Shown: positions 35,801 through 42,091 of the stretch, piece by piece
Layout of the letters: each line of letters begins with the position of its first letter
How positions within the stretch are numbered: the first letter of the stretch is position 1
NCBI GenBank assembly: GCA_030645495.1
Contig: JAUSLV010000013.1
Span: 1 to 54,993, forward strand
Direction: 5' to 3'
Source: Actinomycetota bacterium
GTDB lineage: Bacteria; Actinomycetota; Acidimicrobiia; Acidimicrobiales; Ilumatobacteraceae
DNA: 54,993 nt
The notes under the pieces: generated by a model
Databases searched by the model: none
What the model was told of the DNA's origin: nothing
Seen by the model: only the letters and a program-made list of their open reading frames with translations
Position numbers and translations under genes: made by a program

Positions 35801-37678
35801 CGTCTTCGTCTCGTCAAGGTACAACGGCGTTGGGTCCGTGGACATGGTGCCCGTGGCGATGTCGTAGACCGCGCCATACACGAGATTCGATGTCGGGCAG
35901 CTGGCGACTGAGTAGAAGCGGATCTTGTCGTCAGCCGTTGGCTGCATCACACGCGACGTCATGCCTCGGGGCAGAAGCTCTTGATCCTGCAACACCAACT
36001 CCGGGCCAGGGTTCCACCGAAAGAGGTTGAAGACCGTGTCCGCCGACGCCATGTACGAGACAGCAGGATCAGATGCATCCACGAACGACTCCCGTGCGAC
36101 CCCTGGGAATGTCGTGAGTCCGATGTCGAACGAGCGACTAGCGATATCCCAGCGGGTGAATTGATTCACCGTCGAGGAATTCCCCTTGTACCAGGCGTAC
36201 ACCTTGCCGCCGGCGATCTTCAGAGCCTCGCCGGACCCCCCAACAGCGCTTTGCCACGTAGCTCCATCGTCTGCCGAGTAGCGGATGCCGTCGCCCAACA
36301 ACGTGGTGATCCACATCGATCCGTCGGTGACCAAACCCCGGGGTGGGTAGTCCGCGAGTTTGTCAATGCGGACCGTTACCTTCTTGAACCAGTGGCCGTC
36401 CTTGTACGTGCGGGAGTACGTACCTCCGTTGTCGTGGAGCAGCATCAAGAGATCGCCGTCATCCCTCACCGACAGAGACCAGGGATTCTCCGGCAGGACG
36501 ATTGTCTCCCACGTCGCTCCGTCGTGCGACCGCAAGACAGTCGTCGTGACCGAGTTCTGGGCGATGAGCCACTGGCCCGACGGCGAGGCCGTCACAGCTC
36601 CATTTACCGGCAACCCCGAGACGACGGTGCCCACCTCGAACGTCTGGTACGCGATCGGTTCTGTAACAGGTGAACCCGTTTCGCGATACAGCGCGGTCGG
36701 CGTTGCGAGCCACCAGCCGCTCGCCACAGATTGCCCATCGACGAGCTGTCCGGAATACCGCACCAAGCTAGCGCTCGCCAACGTCGTGACCAGGCTTGCA
36801 GGGGCTGCCCAACTGTTTGTCACCGGGTTGAGCACCTGGTCGCGCAGCACGACAGAACCCTGCTCAATGGACGAGCTGCGGTAGTGCAACAGCCCATCTG
36901 ACTCCCAAACGAAGAAGCCCGTGAACGACGGAGTGAGGCTGGTTGGTAGCCGCGTCCAAGAGTCACCCCCGTCTGTTGAATGCCAACCTGGCGTCCACAG
37001 CTCCGCGGTCGTGGCACCCGCTGATATTGGCCCACTCGCCGGCGCCGTTGCCGATCCCAACGTCGTCTCCAGCCCAGCGACGATGTCGACGCGGGCATAC
37101 CCACCCGAGTTGGTGGCATGGATCTTCGTACCGATGACGAAAAGCCCCGCAGGCGCGAAATAGCTCAACCGGGAGAAGGACTGCCCACCATCACTCGAGA
37201 CGAAGACACCGCCGTAGGACCCACCGATGGTACCCACCACCCAGGTGGAGCCACCATACGCGACTGCGGGCGTAACGTAGCCCGACGAGTAGTTCCGGAA
37301 GTACATCACCTGCGACTGCTGCCAAGAGCTGGCCGAGTATCGAAAGAACGTCGCCACATAGGTGCTCGTCTTCGCGGTGAACGCCACCGTTCCGTCGTCG
37401 TTGATTGCGATGGTGCTCGACGTGCGCGGCAGCACGATCCGCTCCCATGTCTGGCCGCCACCAGCGCGCCACACCGCGCTGTTCCCCTCCAGTACCGCCA
37501 TCCAACTCCCGTTCGGAGACCAAACAATCGACGTGGCCCCAGCGGACATCTGCGGGATGACTGTCTCCAACGTGGAGGTTGCCTCAACCGGAGAACGAGG
37601 GTTCGAGCTCCCAAGCACCCCAACGAAGAGGAAGAGGAAAAGGAACAGGCCAAGGATGATTTTGAGGTGCCGCCGCAT
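29882..37678 (-). CDS. Exported RHS-repeat polymorphic toxin with ADP-ribosyltransferase-like tip
   Basis: Encodes 2,598 residues. Signal peptide RRHLKIILGLFLFLFLFVGV. Residues about 40-560 carry Asp-box/BNR repeats (SDGGQSF, STDGGDSW, SHDGATW, SADDGATW), a beta-propeller pattern. A DUF6531-type entry (VSVAGVGPALELTRTYNSSD) precedes some 1,400 residues of YD/RHS repeats (YDALGRL, TTYTYDNRGN), ending in the core GARWYDPATGGFSSRD and NDPLGMWDPDGR near residue 2290. About 300 residues follow: a hydrophobic VPVIGAVIDAYDC linker and a tip with VRHYTTAEFGESI, KTWLTPDEY, GYFEIP and PGGGIEI, resembling HYD1-type ADP-ribosyltransferase toxins. ATG 37678 is preceded by AGGA; an ATG at 37714 is possible. 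The immunity candidate follows at 4 bases. Confidence 0.88.
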   Translation of the reverse strand: MRRHLKIILGLFLFLFLFVGVLGSSNPRSPVEATSTLETVIPQMSAGATSIVWSPNGSWMAVLEGNSAVWRAGGGQTWERIVLPRTSSTIAINDDGTVAFTAKTSTYVATFFRYSASSWQQSQVMYFRNYSSGYVTPAVAYGGSTWVVGTIGGSYGGVFVSSDGGQSFSRLSYFAPAGLFVIGTKIHATNSGGYARVDIVAGLETTLGSATAPASGPISAGATTAELWTPGWHSTDGGDSWTRLPTSLTPSFTGFFVWESDGLLHYRSSSIEQGSVVLRDQVLNPVTNSWAAPASLVTTLASASLVRYSGQLVDGQSVASGWWLATPTALYRETGSPVTEPIAYQTFEVGTVVSGLPVNGAVTASPSGQWLIAQNSVTTTVLRSHDGATWETIVLPENPWSLSVRDDGDLLMLLHDNGGTYSRTYKDGHWFKKVTVRIDKLADYPPRGLVTDGSMWITTLLGDGIRYSADDGATWQSAVGGSGEALKIAGGKVYAWYKGNSSTVNQFTRWDIASRSFDIGLTTFPGVARESFVDASDPAVSYMASADTVFNLFRWNPGPELVLQDQELLPRGMTSRVMQPTADDKIRFYSVASCPTSNLVYGAVYDIATGTMSTDPTPLYLDETKTAGVYAAAPSPPPYPAGWNVDVWVVDSGTATWSMVEVTGELTSPEAVFGHDGYSYSVQGVNASIGAYSESWTDVSVAGVGPALELTRTYNSSDRRVGLFGKGWTSTYETRVFENCVNGDVTVLFGDGRRETHYSNGAGGYITPPGYTTHLTKTGTTGWTLSDTDGSVMTFRADGRLTAIADADAQALSLTYDASSRLTQVSDVVSGRYLNFGYTGSRVTSVSTNPVTSDGVTAPLEWRYQYSGSNLALACDARNNDPATGWCTWYYVQGGVIRRVTDANGHVDKEIGYLGGKVAWTEDGAGNRTTFDYVNSNKTVVTDPNGHSTTSEFDGYYRLVKTTDALGDVTTYHYDSSGMRDSVTDPLGRTTSFTFDGAGNQLSATDALGHTTWFGYDGFNNQTSVRDARSSGSADDTYAVTSSWDGIYRNKLTEATPPTSQHPAGSTRTWTYTTGSESAIGGGVTPARLLKAEVDPNGGVTAYGYDAKGNLRETTDSSGLVTEYGYDELGRLVSRTQYPSGFPGGVVIAYVLDAGGRVVRQDDAAQVGAITGIVHQRQVASVFDAVGNLVSVTEADIGGSAAPDPQRVSLLAYDAADRLVSVTDPLGGVSTTGYDAADNVTSRADARGQVVQYEYDALNRLTRRVAVGAVRDEGASADRDVVLETNVYDAAGQKVLSTDPVGVTTRFDYDAAGQLVKRVLLAYRDPDGSERDIVLEETVYDAAGHATSVATGGGTRVEQRTYDPAGFLVQTVQDPAGIHRVTDLFHDNAGNLVRQVASDSTGSVERRFVLDAGGRVLIDTTENGAVDLTTTYTYDNRGNRLSEVTPNGNVQGGTPADHTTNYTLDALGRTVEVTSPPVAITEPGNTTVARPSVASEYNTFGEIVAQRNERGHVVNRVFDALGRLTQTVYPDILDSTGTTIHSAESTTYDANGNVTSRTDGRGHTTDFTYDGLGRLIRSTAPAAGSAPRGVTSYWYDDAGQVATQVDASGARVVQSYDDRGRLRAHTAVVRNDTTTPDEYTTAYTYDDAGDLVSERSPLAEVTTFQYDQLGRRVAVVDPTLAVTTYAYDVADRVVLTTDPLGRATQETFDQAGRSTATTQLAPGGAPLAISTRTYDATGLLLASTSPRGNAYGADSALFTTSYQYDALGRLTAVVQPTTAVESIVTEYGYDAAGNLARVTDGRGNETWYGYNAWNLATSTTEPATATHPTLAERTWLTDYDAGGHSVKDIAPGNVITTRTLDELGRVTVEAGSGIGLDAATRTFGYDAVGRITSFGTPAGDVTLTWDDSGLLLATAGPTQYQSQFEYDADGRMTSRTDAAGTTTFSWNSRGNLVAASDGLSGTTQTLTYDAAGQVLTIGYDGQSRRHLAYDALGRLTSDQLRDALDAPVASYAYGYDEDGNVVSQTATLPGNSGAGANSYTYDAAGRLTGWTKPNSVTATFGWDPAGNLVNRDGVTSTYDARNQLLTVGPTSYSWSARGTLDSVTTDGVTVTSSFDALGRRVSSGKAVYQYDSLDRLVESGPDVLAYAGFEIDPVHVSGVRIARSPAGLPLVEQPENGVAVFAGRDRHEDIGYRFESDGALVSSTVFDPFGAVVASAGTDSPIGFQGDVTDPTSGDVWMGARWYDPATGGFSSRDTVFGTIDNPISLNRYTYAQNDPLGMWDPDGRSPDFTGDDCSMYGTKLAYDCERAQKGPCDGFHAMNGDELLEYEDANCSKLRFETLDEGMEMGLRLALGGVPVIGAVIDAYDCSQGDAVSCGFAALSAGGAVWAKGLKHLDDLGDFNRARHLVNEADGVVDLVRDVERSSDEMVEIVRLAREAGEVADIGHDLERGSDAVHDIKVLGALEPGPRPLAAIGPTGNPGAYRLGGATEAGMPATVRHYTTAEFGESISKGGEITPGVSSGKTWLTPDEYLDGVSAQSKLALNKTPDGYFEIPMCRVQCPSSPSVVQPYNGQPGGGIEITTTSPIDITGLPFIRFGPR

Positions 37679-37740
37679 TGCGAAATCCTGCCACAACCTG
37701 TGCTCGCTCGACAACGGTAAGCGAGGTTGCTCGAGGCGAT

Positions 37741-37777
37741 GACGGCTACTCCCCGGCTAGCATTCCTGGCGAACGTG
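37741..37777. repeat. 37-bp direct repeat, right copy (island boundary)
   Basis: Identical to 28431-28467. It lies between the RHS start region and the PyrR element of pyrR, ending 2 bases before the hairpin. Here it is non-coding. The pyrRBC promoter may lie within or next to it. Confidence 0.97.
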
Positions 37778-37779
37778 AA

Positions 37780-37799
37780 ATGGGTCCTGTGAGGCCCAT
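37780..37799 (+). promoter_or_regulatory. PyrR RNA-binding hairpin in the pyrR leader
   Basis: ATGGGTC pairs with GGCCCAT (one G-U pair) around the loop CTGTGA. The core TCCTGTGAGG matches the PyrR binding consensus UCCNGNGAGG known from Bacillus attenuators. It lies just ahead of the pyrR ribosome binding site (GAAGGGA, 37804-37810), with no terminator/antiterminator pair visible, so translational repression as described for mycobacterial PyrR is the more likely mode. Confidence 0.85.
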
Positions 37800-37818
37800 A
37801 CGTGAAGGGAGTACCGCC

Positions 37819-38340
37819 ATGCCGCACAGCGAGCAGGCCCGAACCGTCCTCAGTGCCGACGACGTGCGGCGTGCCCTCACTCGTATCGCCCACGAGGTGG
37901 TGGAACGCAACCACGGCCTCGATGGGGTGGTGATCGTGGGCCTGCAACGTGGCGGCGTGTGGGTGGCCGAAACCCTCGCCTCGATCCTCGCCGGCATCGA
38001 CCCCGCACACCCCGTACCCGTCGGCTCGCTGGATGTCAGCTTCCATCGCGACGACGTGGGCCTGCGCCCGATCGTGCCCGGCAGCGTCACCGACATTCCG
38101 GTCGAGCTGGCCGGCCGCACCGTGATCCTGTGCGACGACGTGCTGTACACCGGCCGCACCGTGCGGGCCGCGCTGGAGGCACTCAACGAATACGGCCGGC
38201 CCCGCGCCGTGCAACTGGCGGTGGTGGTGGATCGCGGCCATCGCGAACTGCCCATCCGCCCCGACTTCGTGGGCAAGAACCTGCCCACCAGCAGCAGCGA
38301 ACAAGTGGCGGCAACGGCGGCTGGGGTGACGATCCGATGA
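37819..38340 (+). CDS. pyrR: Bifunctional pyr regulator / uracil phosphoribosyltransferase PyrR
   Basis: Encodes 173 residues. The PRPP-binding loop is VILCDDVLYTGRTVRAALEA; GVVIVGLQRGGVWVAETLA and the C-terminal RPDFVGKNLPTSSSEQVA are PyrR-specific. With UMP bound it binds the hairpin in its own leader and lowers pyr expression. ATG 37819 follows GAAGGGA; an upstream in-frame extension would run through the PyrR hairpin and the island repeat and is rejected. Its stop overlaps pyrB (ATGA). Confidence 0.96.
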   Translation: MPHSEQARTVLSADDVRRALTRIAHEVVERNHGLDGVVIVGLQRGGVWVAETLASILAGIDPAHPVPVGSLDVSFHRDDVGLRPIVPGSVTDIPVELAGRTVILCDDVLYTGRTVRAALEALNEYGRPRAVQLAVVVDRGHRELPIRPDFVGKNLPTSSSEQVAATAAGVTIR

Positions 38341-39296
38341 GCGCCTGGCCGAAGAAGCACCTGCTCTCGATCGAAGACCTCACCGCCGACGACATCCACC
38401 GCCTGCTGGAACTCACCGACCACATGGTGGAGATCAACCACCGCCCGATCCCGAAGGTGCCGGCGCTGCGCGGCAAGAACGTGGTGAGCCTGTTCTTCGA
38501 GGACAGCACCCGCACCCGCACCAGCTTCGACACGGCCGCCAAGCGGCTGAGTGCCGACACGATGAACTTCACCGTGTCCGCCAGCAGCGTCAACAAGGGC
38601 GAGAGCCTGCGCGACACGATCGAGACGATCAGTTCGATGGGGGTCGATGCATTCGTGGTGCGCCACAAGAGCAGCGGCGCACCGGTGGCGATCACCAAGT
38701 GGACCAACGCCAGCATCGTCAACGCCGGCGACGGATGGCACCAGCACCCCACGCAGGCACTGCTGGACTGCTACACGATCCGCACCCGGCTGAACCGGCG
38801 CGACAGCTTCGAGGGCCTGCGCATCGCGATCGTCGGCGACATCAAGCACAGCCGGGTGGCGCGTAGCGACGTGCAGGCGTTCGCCGCGCTCGGGGCGCAC
38901 ATCACGCTCGTCGCCCCACCCACGCTGCTGCCGCCGTCGGTGGCCGACTGGCCCGTCGACGTCAGCCACGATCTCGACGCGCTGCTGCCCCACCTGGATG
39001 TGCTGTACCTGCTGCGCGTGCAGCGCGAGCGGATGGACGACGCGCTGCTGCCGTCGCTGGAGGAATACTCGGCGCTCTACGGCCTCACCACTGCCCGCGC
39101 CGCCCGGTTGGCGCCGCACGCGCTGATCATGCACCCCGGCCCGATGAACCGTGGCGTGGAGATGGTCGTCGACCCCTCCGAACTGCCCGGTTCGGCCATC
39201 CTCGACCAGGTCACCAACGGCGTCGCCGTGCGGATGGCCGTGTTGTTCACGCTGCTCGGTGCGAGCGGCGACCTGCGATCGGAGAACGTGTCATGA
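38337..39296 (+). CDS. pyrB: Aspartate carbamoyltransferase catalytic subunit
   Basis: Encodes 319 residues. SLFFEDSTRTRTSFDTAAKR is the carbamoyl-phosphate motif (STRTR), VNKGESLRDTIETI the 80s loop, NAGDGWHQHPTQALLD the aspartate-site block, and HPGPMNRGVEM the C-terminal motif. It makes carbamoyl-aspartate, the first committed pyrimidine step. It overlaps pyrR and pyrC by four bases each. Confidence 0.97.
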   Translation: MSAWPKKHLLSIEDLTADDIHRLLELTDHMVEINHRPIPKVPALRGKNVVSLFFEDSTRTRTSFDTAAKRLSADTMNFTVSASSVNKGESLRDTIETISSMGVDAFVVRHKSSGAPVAITKWTNASIVNAGDGWHQHPTQALLDCYTIRTRLNRRDSFEGLRIAIVGDIKHSRVARSDVQAFAALGAHITLVAPPTLLPPSVADWPVDVSHDLDALLPHLDVLYLLRVQRERMDDALLPSLEEYSALYGLTTARAARLAPHALIMHPGPMNRGVEMVVDPSELPGSAILDQVTNGVAVRMAVLFTLLGASGDLRSENVS

Positions 39297-40585
39297 GCCG
39301 GCTGGTCATCACTGGCGGAACCCTGCTCGATCAAACCGGCCAGCGCGCCGGCGATCTGGCGATCGAGGACGGCCGGATCGTCGAGGTGGGCAGCGGGCTC
39401 GCCGGCGACGCCGTTCGAGGTGACATGGTGCTCGACGCCGGCGGTTGCATCGTCTCCCCTGGCTTCGTCGACCTGCACGTGCACCTGCGCGAGCCAGGCA
39501 AGGAGGAGGCCGAGACGATCGAGACCGGCAGCCGCGCTGCTGCGCTGGGCGGATTCACCGCCGTCGTGGCGATGCCGAACACCGACCCGGCGCAGGACAG
39601 CGTGGCTGTGGTGGAGTTCGTGCGTGCCCAGGGCGAGCGCGCCGGGTTGTGCGAGGTGCTGCCCTCGGGCTGCATCACCGTCGGGCGCGCCGGCGAACGG
39701 CTGGCGCCGTTCGGCGAGTTGGCCGCGGCCGGGGTGAAGATCTTCACCGACGACGGCAACGGCGTGCAGGACGCACAACTCATGCGGCGGGCGCTCGAGT
39801 ACGCGGGCCCATTGGGCATCACGCTCGCGCAGCACTGCGAAACCGCCTCGCTCACCAAGGGCGCCGTGATGCACGAGGGGTCGTGCTGCAGCCGCCTGGG
39901 CCTCCCCGGCTGGCCGGCGTTGGCGGAGGAGCTGATGGTGTTCCGCGACATCGAACTCGTGCGCCTCACCGGTGTGCCGATGCATTTCCTGCACCTGTCC
40001 ACGGCGCGCAGCGTCGCGCTGGTACGTGCTGCGAAGGCGGAAGGTCTGCCGATCACCGCCGAGGCCACGCCGCACCACTTCTCGCTCACCGACGAAGAGC
40101 TCAGCGGCTATGACTCGGTGTTCAAGGTGAACCCGCCGCTGCGCACGCCCACCGACATCGCTGCGATCAAGGCCGGCCTGGCCGACGGCACGATCGACGC
40201 CATCGCCACCGACCACGCGCCCCACGCCCCGCATGCCAAGGAAGCCCCGCTCGATCAGGCGCCCCCCGGCATGCTCGGCCTGGAGACGGCGCTCGGGGTG
40301 TGCCTGGCGGAGCTTGACATGGATCTCGTCGACATCGTCGCAGCCCTCAGCTGGAAGCCCGCCGCGATCGCCGGCGTCGGCGACCGCCACGGCCGCCCGC
40401 TGGTGGTGGGCGAGCCGGCCAACATCACCGTGTTCGACCGCAACCTCGAGTGGACCGTGGTGCCCGCCAAGCTGGCCAGCAAGAGCCGCAACACCCCCTT
40501 CGTGGGCAAACGCCTGCGCGGCAAGGTGCGCCACACACTGTTCGCCGGCACGGCGGTCGTGGTCGACGGCGTCGCCACCCGCTAG
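39293..40585 (+). CDS. pyrC: Dihydroorotase (class I)
   Basis: Encodes 430 residues. The metal motif DLHVHLREPGKEEAETI is at about residue 58; FTAVVAMPNTDP, EDLHRR-type FTDDGNGV, the His in LAQHCET, LHLSTARSVALVRAAK, and DAIATDHAPHAPHAKE (catalytic Asp) follow. It cyclises carbamoyl-aspartate to dihydroorotate. It is the last gene of a short pyrRBC operon: carA/carB, which commonly follow in actinobacteria, are not here. A 52-base palindrome lies 14 bases after its stop. Confidence 0.97.
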   Translation: MSRLVITGGTLLDQTGQRAGDLAIEDGRIVEVGSGLAGDAVRGDMVLDAGGCIVSPGFVDLHVHLREPGKEEAETIETGSRAAALGGFTAVVAMPNTDPAQDSVAVVEFVRAQGERAGLCEVLPSGCITVGRAGERLAPFGELAAAGVKIFTDDGNGVQDAQLMRRALEYAGPLGITLAQHCETASLTKGAVMHEGSCCSRLGLPGWPALAEELMVFRDIELVRLTGVPMHFLHLSTARSVALVRAAKAEGLPITAEATPHHFSLTDEELSGYDSVFKVNPPLRTPTDIAAIKAGLADGTIDAIATDHAPHAPHAKEAPLDQAPPGMLGLETALGVCLAELDMDLVDIVAALSWKPAAIAGVGDRHGRPLVVGEPANITVFDRNLEWTVVPAKLASKSRNTPFVGKRLRGKVRHTLFAGTAVVVDGVATR

Positions 40586-40599
40586 CCCACCCCCCTCCG

Positions 40600-40651
40600 G
40601 TTTGTGTCATACGTCGGCCACGAGCACTCGTGGCCGACGTATGACACAAAC
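40600..40651. repeat. 52-base perfect palindrome between convergent pyrC and map
   Basis: Two perfectly complementary 25-base arms (40600-40624, starting GTTTGTGTCATACG, and 40627-40651) separated by only CA. It occupies nearly the whole gap between the pyrC stop and the map stop. It could act as a bidirectional terminator (arm ends are T-rich on either strand: GTTTGTG) or be a dispersed palindromic repeat. Confidence 0.9.
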
Positions 40652-40655
40652 TGCT

Positions 40656-41426
40656 CTAGAGGCAGGTGAGGATCTCGGGGCCGTGGTCGCCCACGAGCAC
40701 GGTGTGCTCCACGTGCGCGGCCAGCGAGCCGTCGTGGGTGACGATCGTCCAGCCGTCGTCGAGCTCTTTCACCCGGTCGTCGCCTCCGCCCAGCAGCATC
40801 GGCTCGATCGCCAGCACCATGCCGGGGGCCAACTCCAACCCGCGGCCGGGGCGCCCTCGGTTCTCCACGTCGGGGTCTTCGTGCATCGCCCGACCGATCC
40901 CGTGGCCGCAGTAGTGCTGCGGGTTGCCGTAGCCGCCGGCCGACACGATCGCCTCGATGGCGGCCCCGATGTCGCCGAGGTGCCGCCCAGGTCGCATCTG
41001 CTTGATCGCCGCGGCGAGCGCCGCTTCAGCGGTGTCGATCAGGCGTTGCGCCTCGGGCGTGATGGTGCCGATACCCATCGAGAAGGCTGCGTCGCCGTGC
41101 CAGCCATTGACGATCGCCCCGCAGTCCACCGACAGCAGGTCGCCGTCCAGCAACACGCGCGACCCGGGGATCCCGTGGATCACCTGCTCGTTCACCGACG
41201 CGCAGATCACACCGGGGAAGCCGTGGTAGCCGAAGAAGTTCGACTGCGCCCCGCGGCGTTCGATCACGTCGCGAGCGAGACGATCGAGGTGCGCCGTGGT
41301 GACACCGGGGCGTGCCGCCTGCCGCAGCGCAGCGTGCATCTCGGCCACGACGCGCCCTGCAGCGCGCAGGTGACGCAACTCCTCGGGTGCCCGGCGCGGA
41401 ATCCCTTGCCGACGACCGCGCGCCAT
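40656..41426 (-). CDS. map: Methionine aminopeptidase, type I
   Basis: Encodes 256 residues. Metal ligands are visible in LLSVDCGAIVNGWHGDAAF (two Asp), GHGIGRAMHEDP (His), LAIEPML (Glu) and HVEHTVLV (Glu). FFGYHGFPGVICASVNEQVI is the family's active-site His block. It removes initiator Met from nascent proteins. It shares a base with the adk stop (TGATG). The basic N-terminus (MARGRRQGIPRRAPEE) is normal. Confidence 0.97.
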   Translation of the reverse strand: MARGRRQGIPRRAPEELRHLRAAGRVVAEMHAALRQAARPGVTTAHLDRLARDVIERRGAQSNFFGYHGFPGVICASVNEQVIHGIPGSRVLLDGDLLSVDCGAIVNGWHGDAAFSMGIGTITPEAQRLIDTAEAALAAAIKQMRPGRHLGDIGAAIEAIVSAGGYGNPQHYCGHGIGRAMHEDPDVENRGRPGRGLELAPGMVLAIEPMLLGGGDDRVKELDDGWTIVTHDGSLAAHVEHTVLVGDHGPEILTCL

Positions 41427-42091
41427 CAGCTGGGTCGCCGGGCGCCCTCGACGACCGCAGTGAGTCGTCGGAACACCTCGTCCGCGCTGGCCACACCGTC
41501 GATCACCGTCAGGCGGCCTTGCCGCTGGTAGTACTCGATCAACGGCGAGGTCTGCTCCTCGTAGAGGTCGAGGCGATGGGCAATGGCCTCGGTGGTGTCG
41601 TCGTCGCGTTGCATCACGTCGCCACCGCACACATCGCAGATCCAGGGCGACTTCTCGGCTCCGCTGGCCACGTAGTTCGTGCCACAGTCGCGGCACACGC
41701 GGCGAGCCGAGATGCGGCGCAGCACCAGCTCGCGCGGTACGTCGAGATCGAGCACGGCATCGATCGGACGCTGTGCCGTGATCTCGTCGAGCGCCTCGGC
41801 CTGGCCCACCGTGCGCGGGAATCCGTCGAGGATGTACCCACGCCCGACGGTGTCGGGCTGCGACAACCGCTCGCGAACGAGGCCCACCATGATCTCGTCA
41901 CCCACCAAGCTGCCGGCGTCCATGACCCGCTTGGCCATGACACCGAGCTCGGTACCTTCCCGGACGGCGGCTCGCAGCATGTCGCCGGTGCTGATGTGCG
42001 GAACGACGAAGTGACGCGAGAGCCTCACACATTGTGTGCCCTTGCCAGCGCCTTGGCGCCCGAGCAGGATCAGCCGGGCGCCCGGAATCAC
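41426..42091 (-). CDS. adk: Adenylate kinase
   Basis: Encodes 221 residues from a GTG start (42091) that overlaps the secY stop (GTGA). P-loop GRQGAGKGTQ, AMP-binding VPHISTGDMLRAAV, and GYILDGFPRTVGQAEAL are present. The LID domain carries a zinc-type Cys4 motif (CRDC and CDVC). It interconverts ATP, ADP and AMP. The secY-adk-map order is the usual end of the spc operon. Confidence 0.97.
   Translation of the reverse strand: MIPGARLILLGRQGAGKGTQCVRLSRHFVVPHISTGDMLRAAVREGTELGVMAKRVMDAGSLVGDEIMVGLVRERLSQPDTVGRGYILDGFPRTVGQAEALDEITAQRPIDAVLDLDVPRELVLRRISARRVCRDCGTNYVASGAEKSPWICDVCGGDVMQRDDDTTEAIAHRLDLYEEQTSPLIEYYQRQGRLTVIDGVASADEVFRRLTAVVEGARRPS

Larger units (their letters stand above)
28431..37777. 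mobile_element. Polymorphic-toxin island bounded by 37-bp direct repeats
   Basis: A 9,310-bp unit (repeat start to repeat start) inserted between the ABC exporter pair and pyrR. All five coding features inside are on the minus strand, opposite to both flanks: RHS toxin, immunity candidate, second secreted toxin-like gene, second immunity candidate, and a decayed leader. The interior is visibly less GC-rich than the flanks. The left repeat completes the 3' end of the exporter gene, the way integrative elements restore their target gene. No integrase, transposase or terminal inverted repeat is visible, so mechanism is inference. Removing the unit would place pyrR 58 bases after the exporter stop on the same strand. 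Confidence 0.75.

Noticed and set aside
28768-37678. Type VI-delivered RHS effector
   Set aside because: No PAAR, VgrG or other T6SS gene is present, and the RHS protein has a signal peptide, so Sec export is more likely.
37678-37714. Earlier ATG (37714) for the RHS gene
   Set aside because: It would add 12 residues before the signal peptide; ATG 37678 has AGGA at good spacing and places the basic residues at the N-terminus. It remains possible.
28431-37777. Insertion sequence or transposon with target-site duplication
   Set aside because: 37 bp is far too long for a normal duplication, no terminal inverted repeats or transposase are visible, and the left copy carries a gene end. An integrative attachment-type event fits better.
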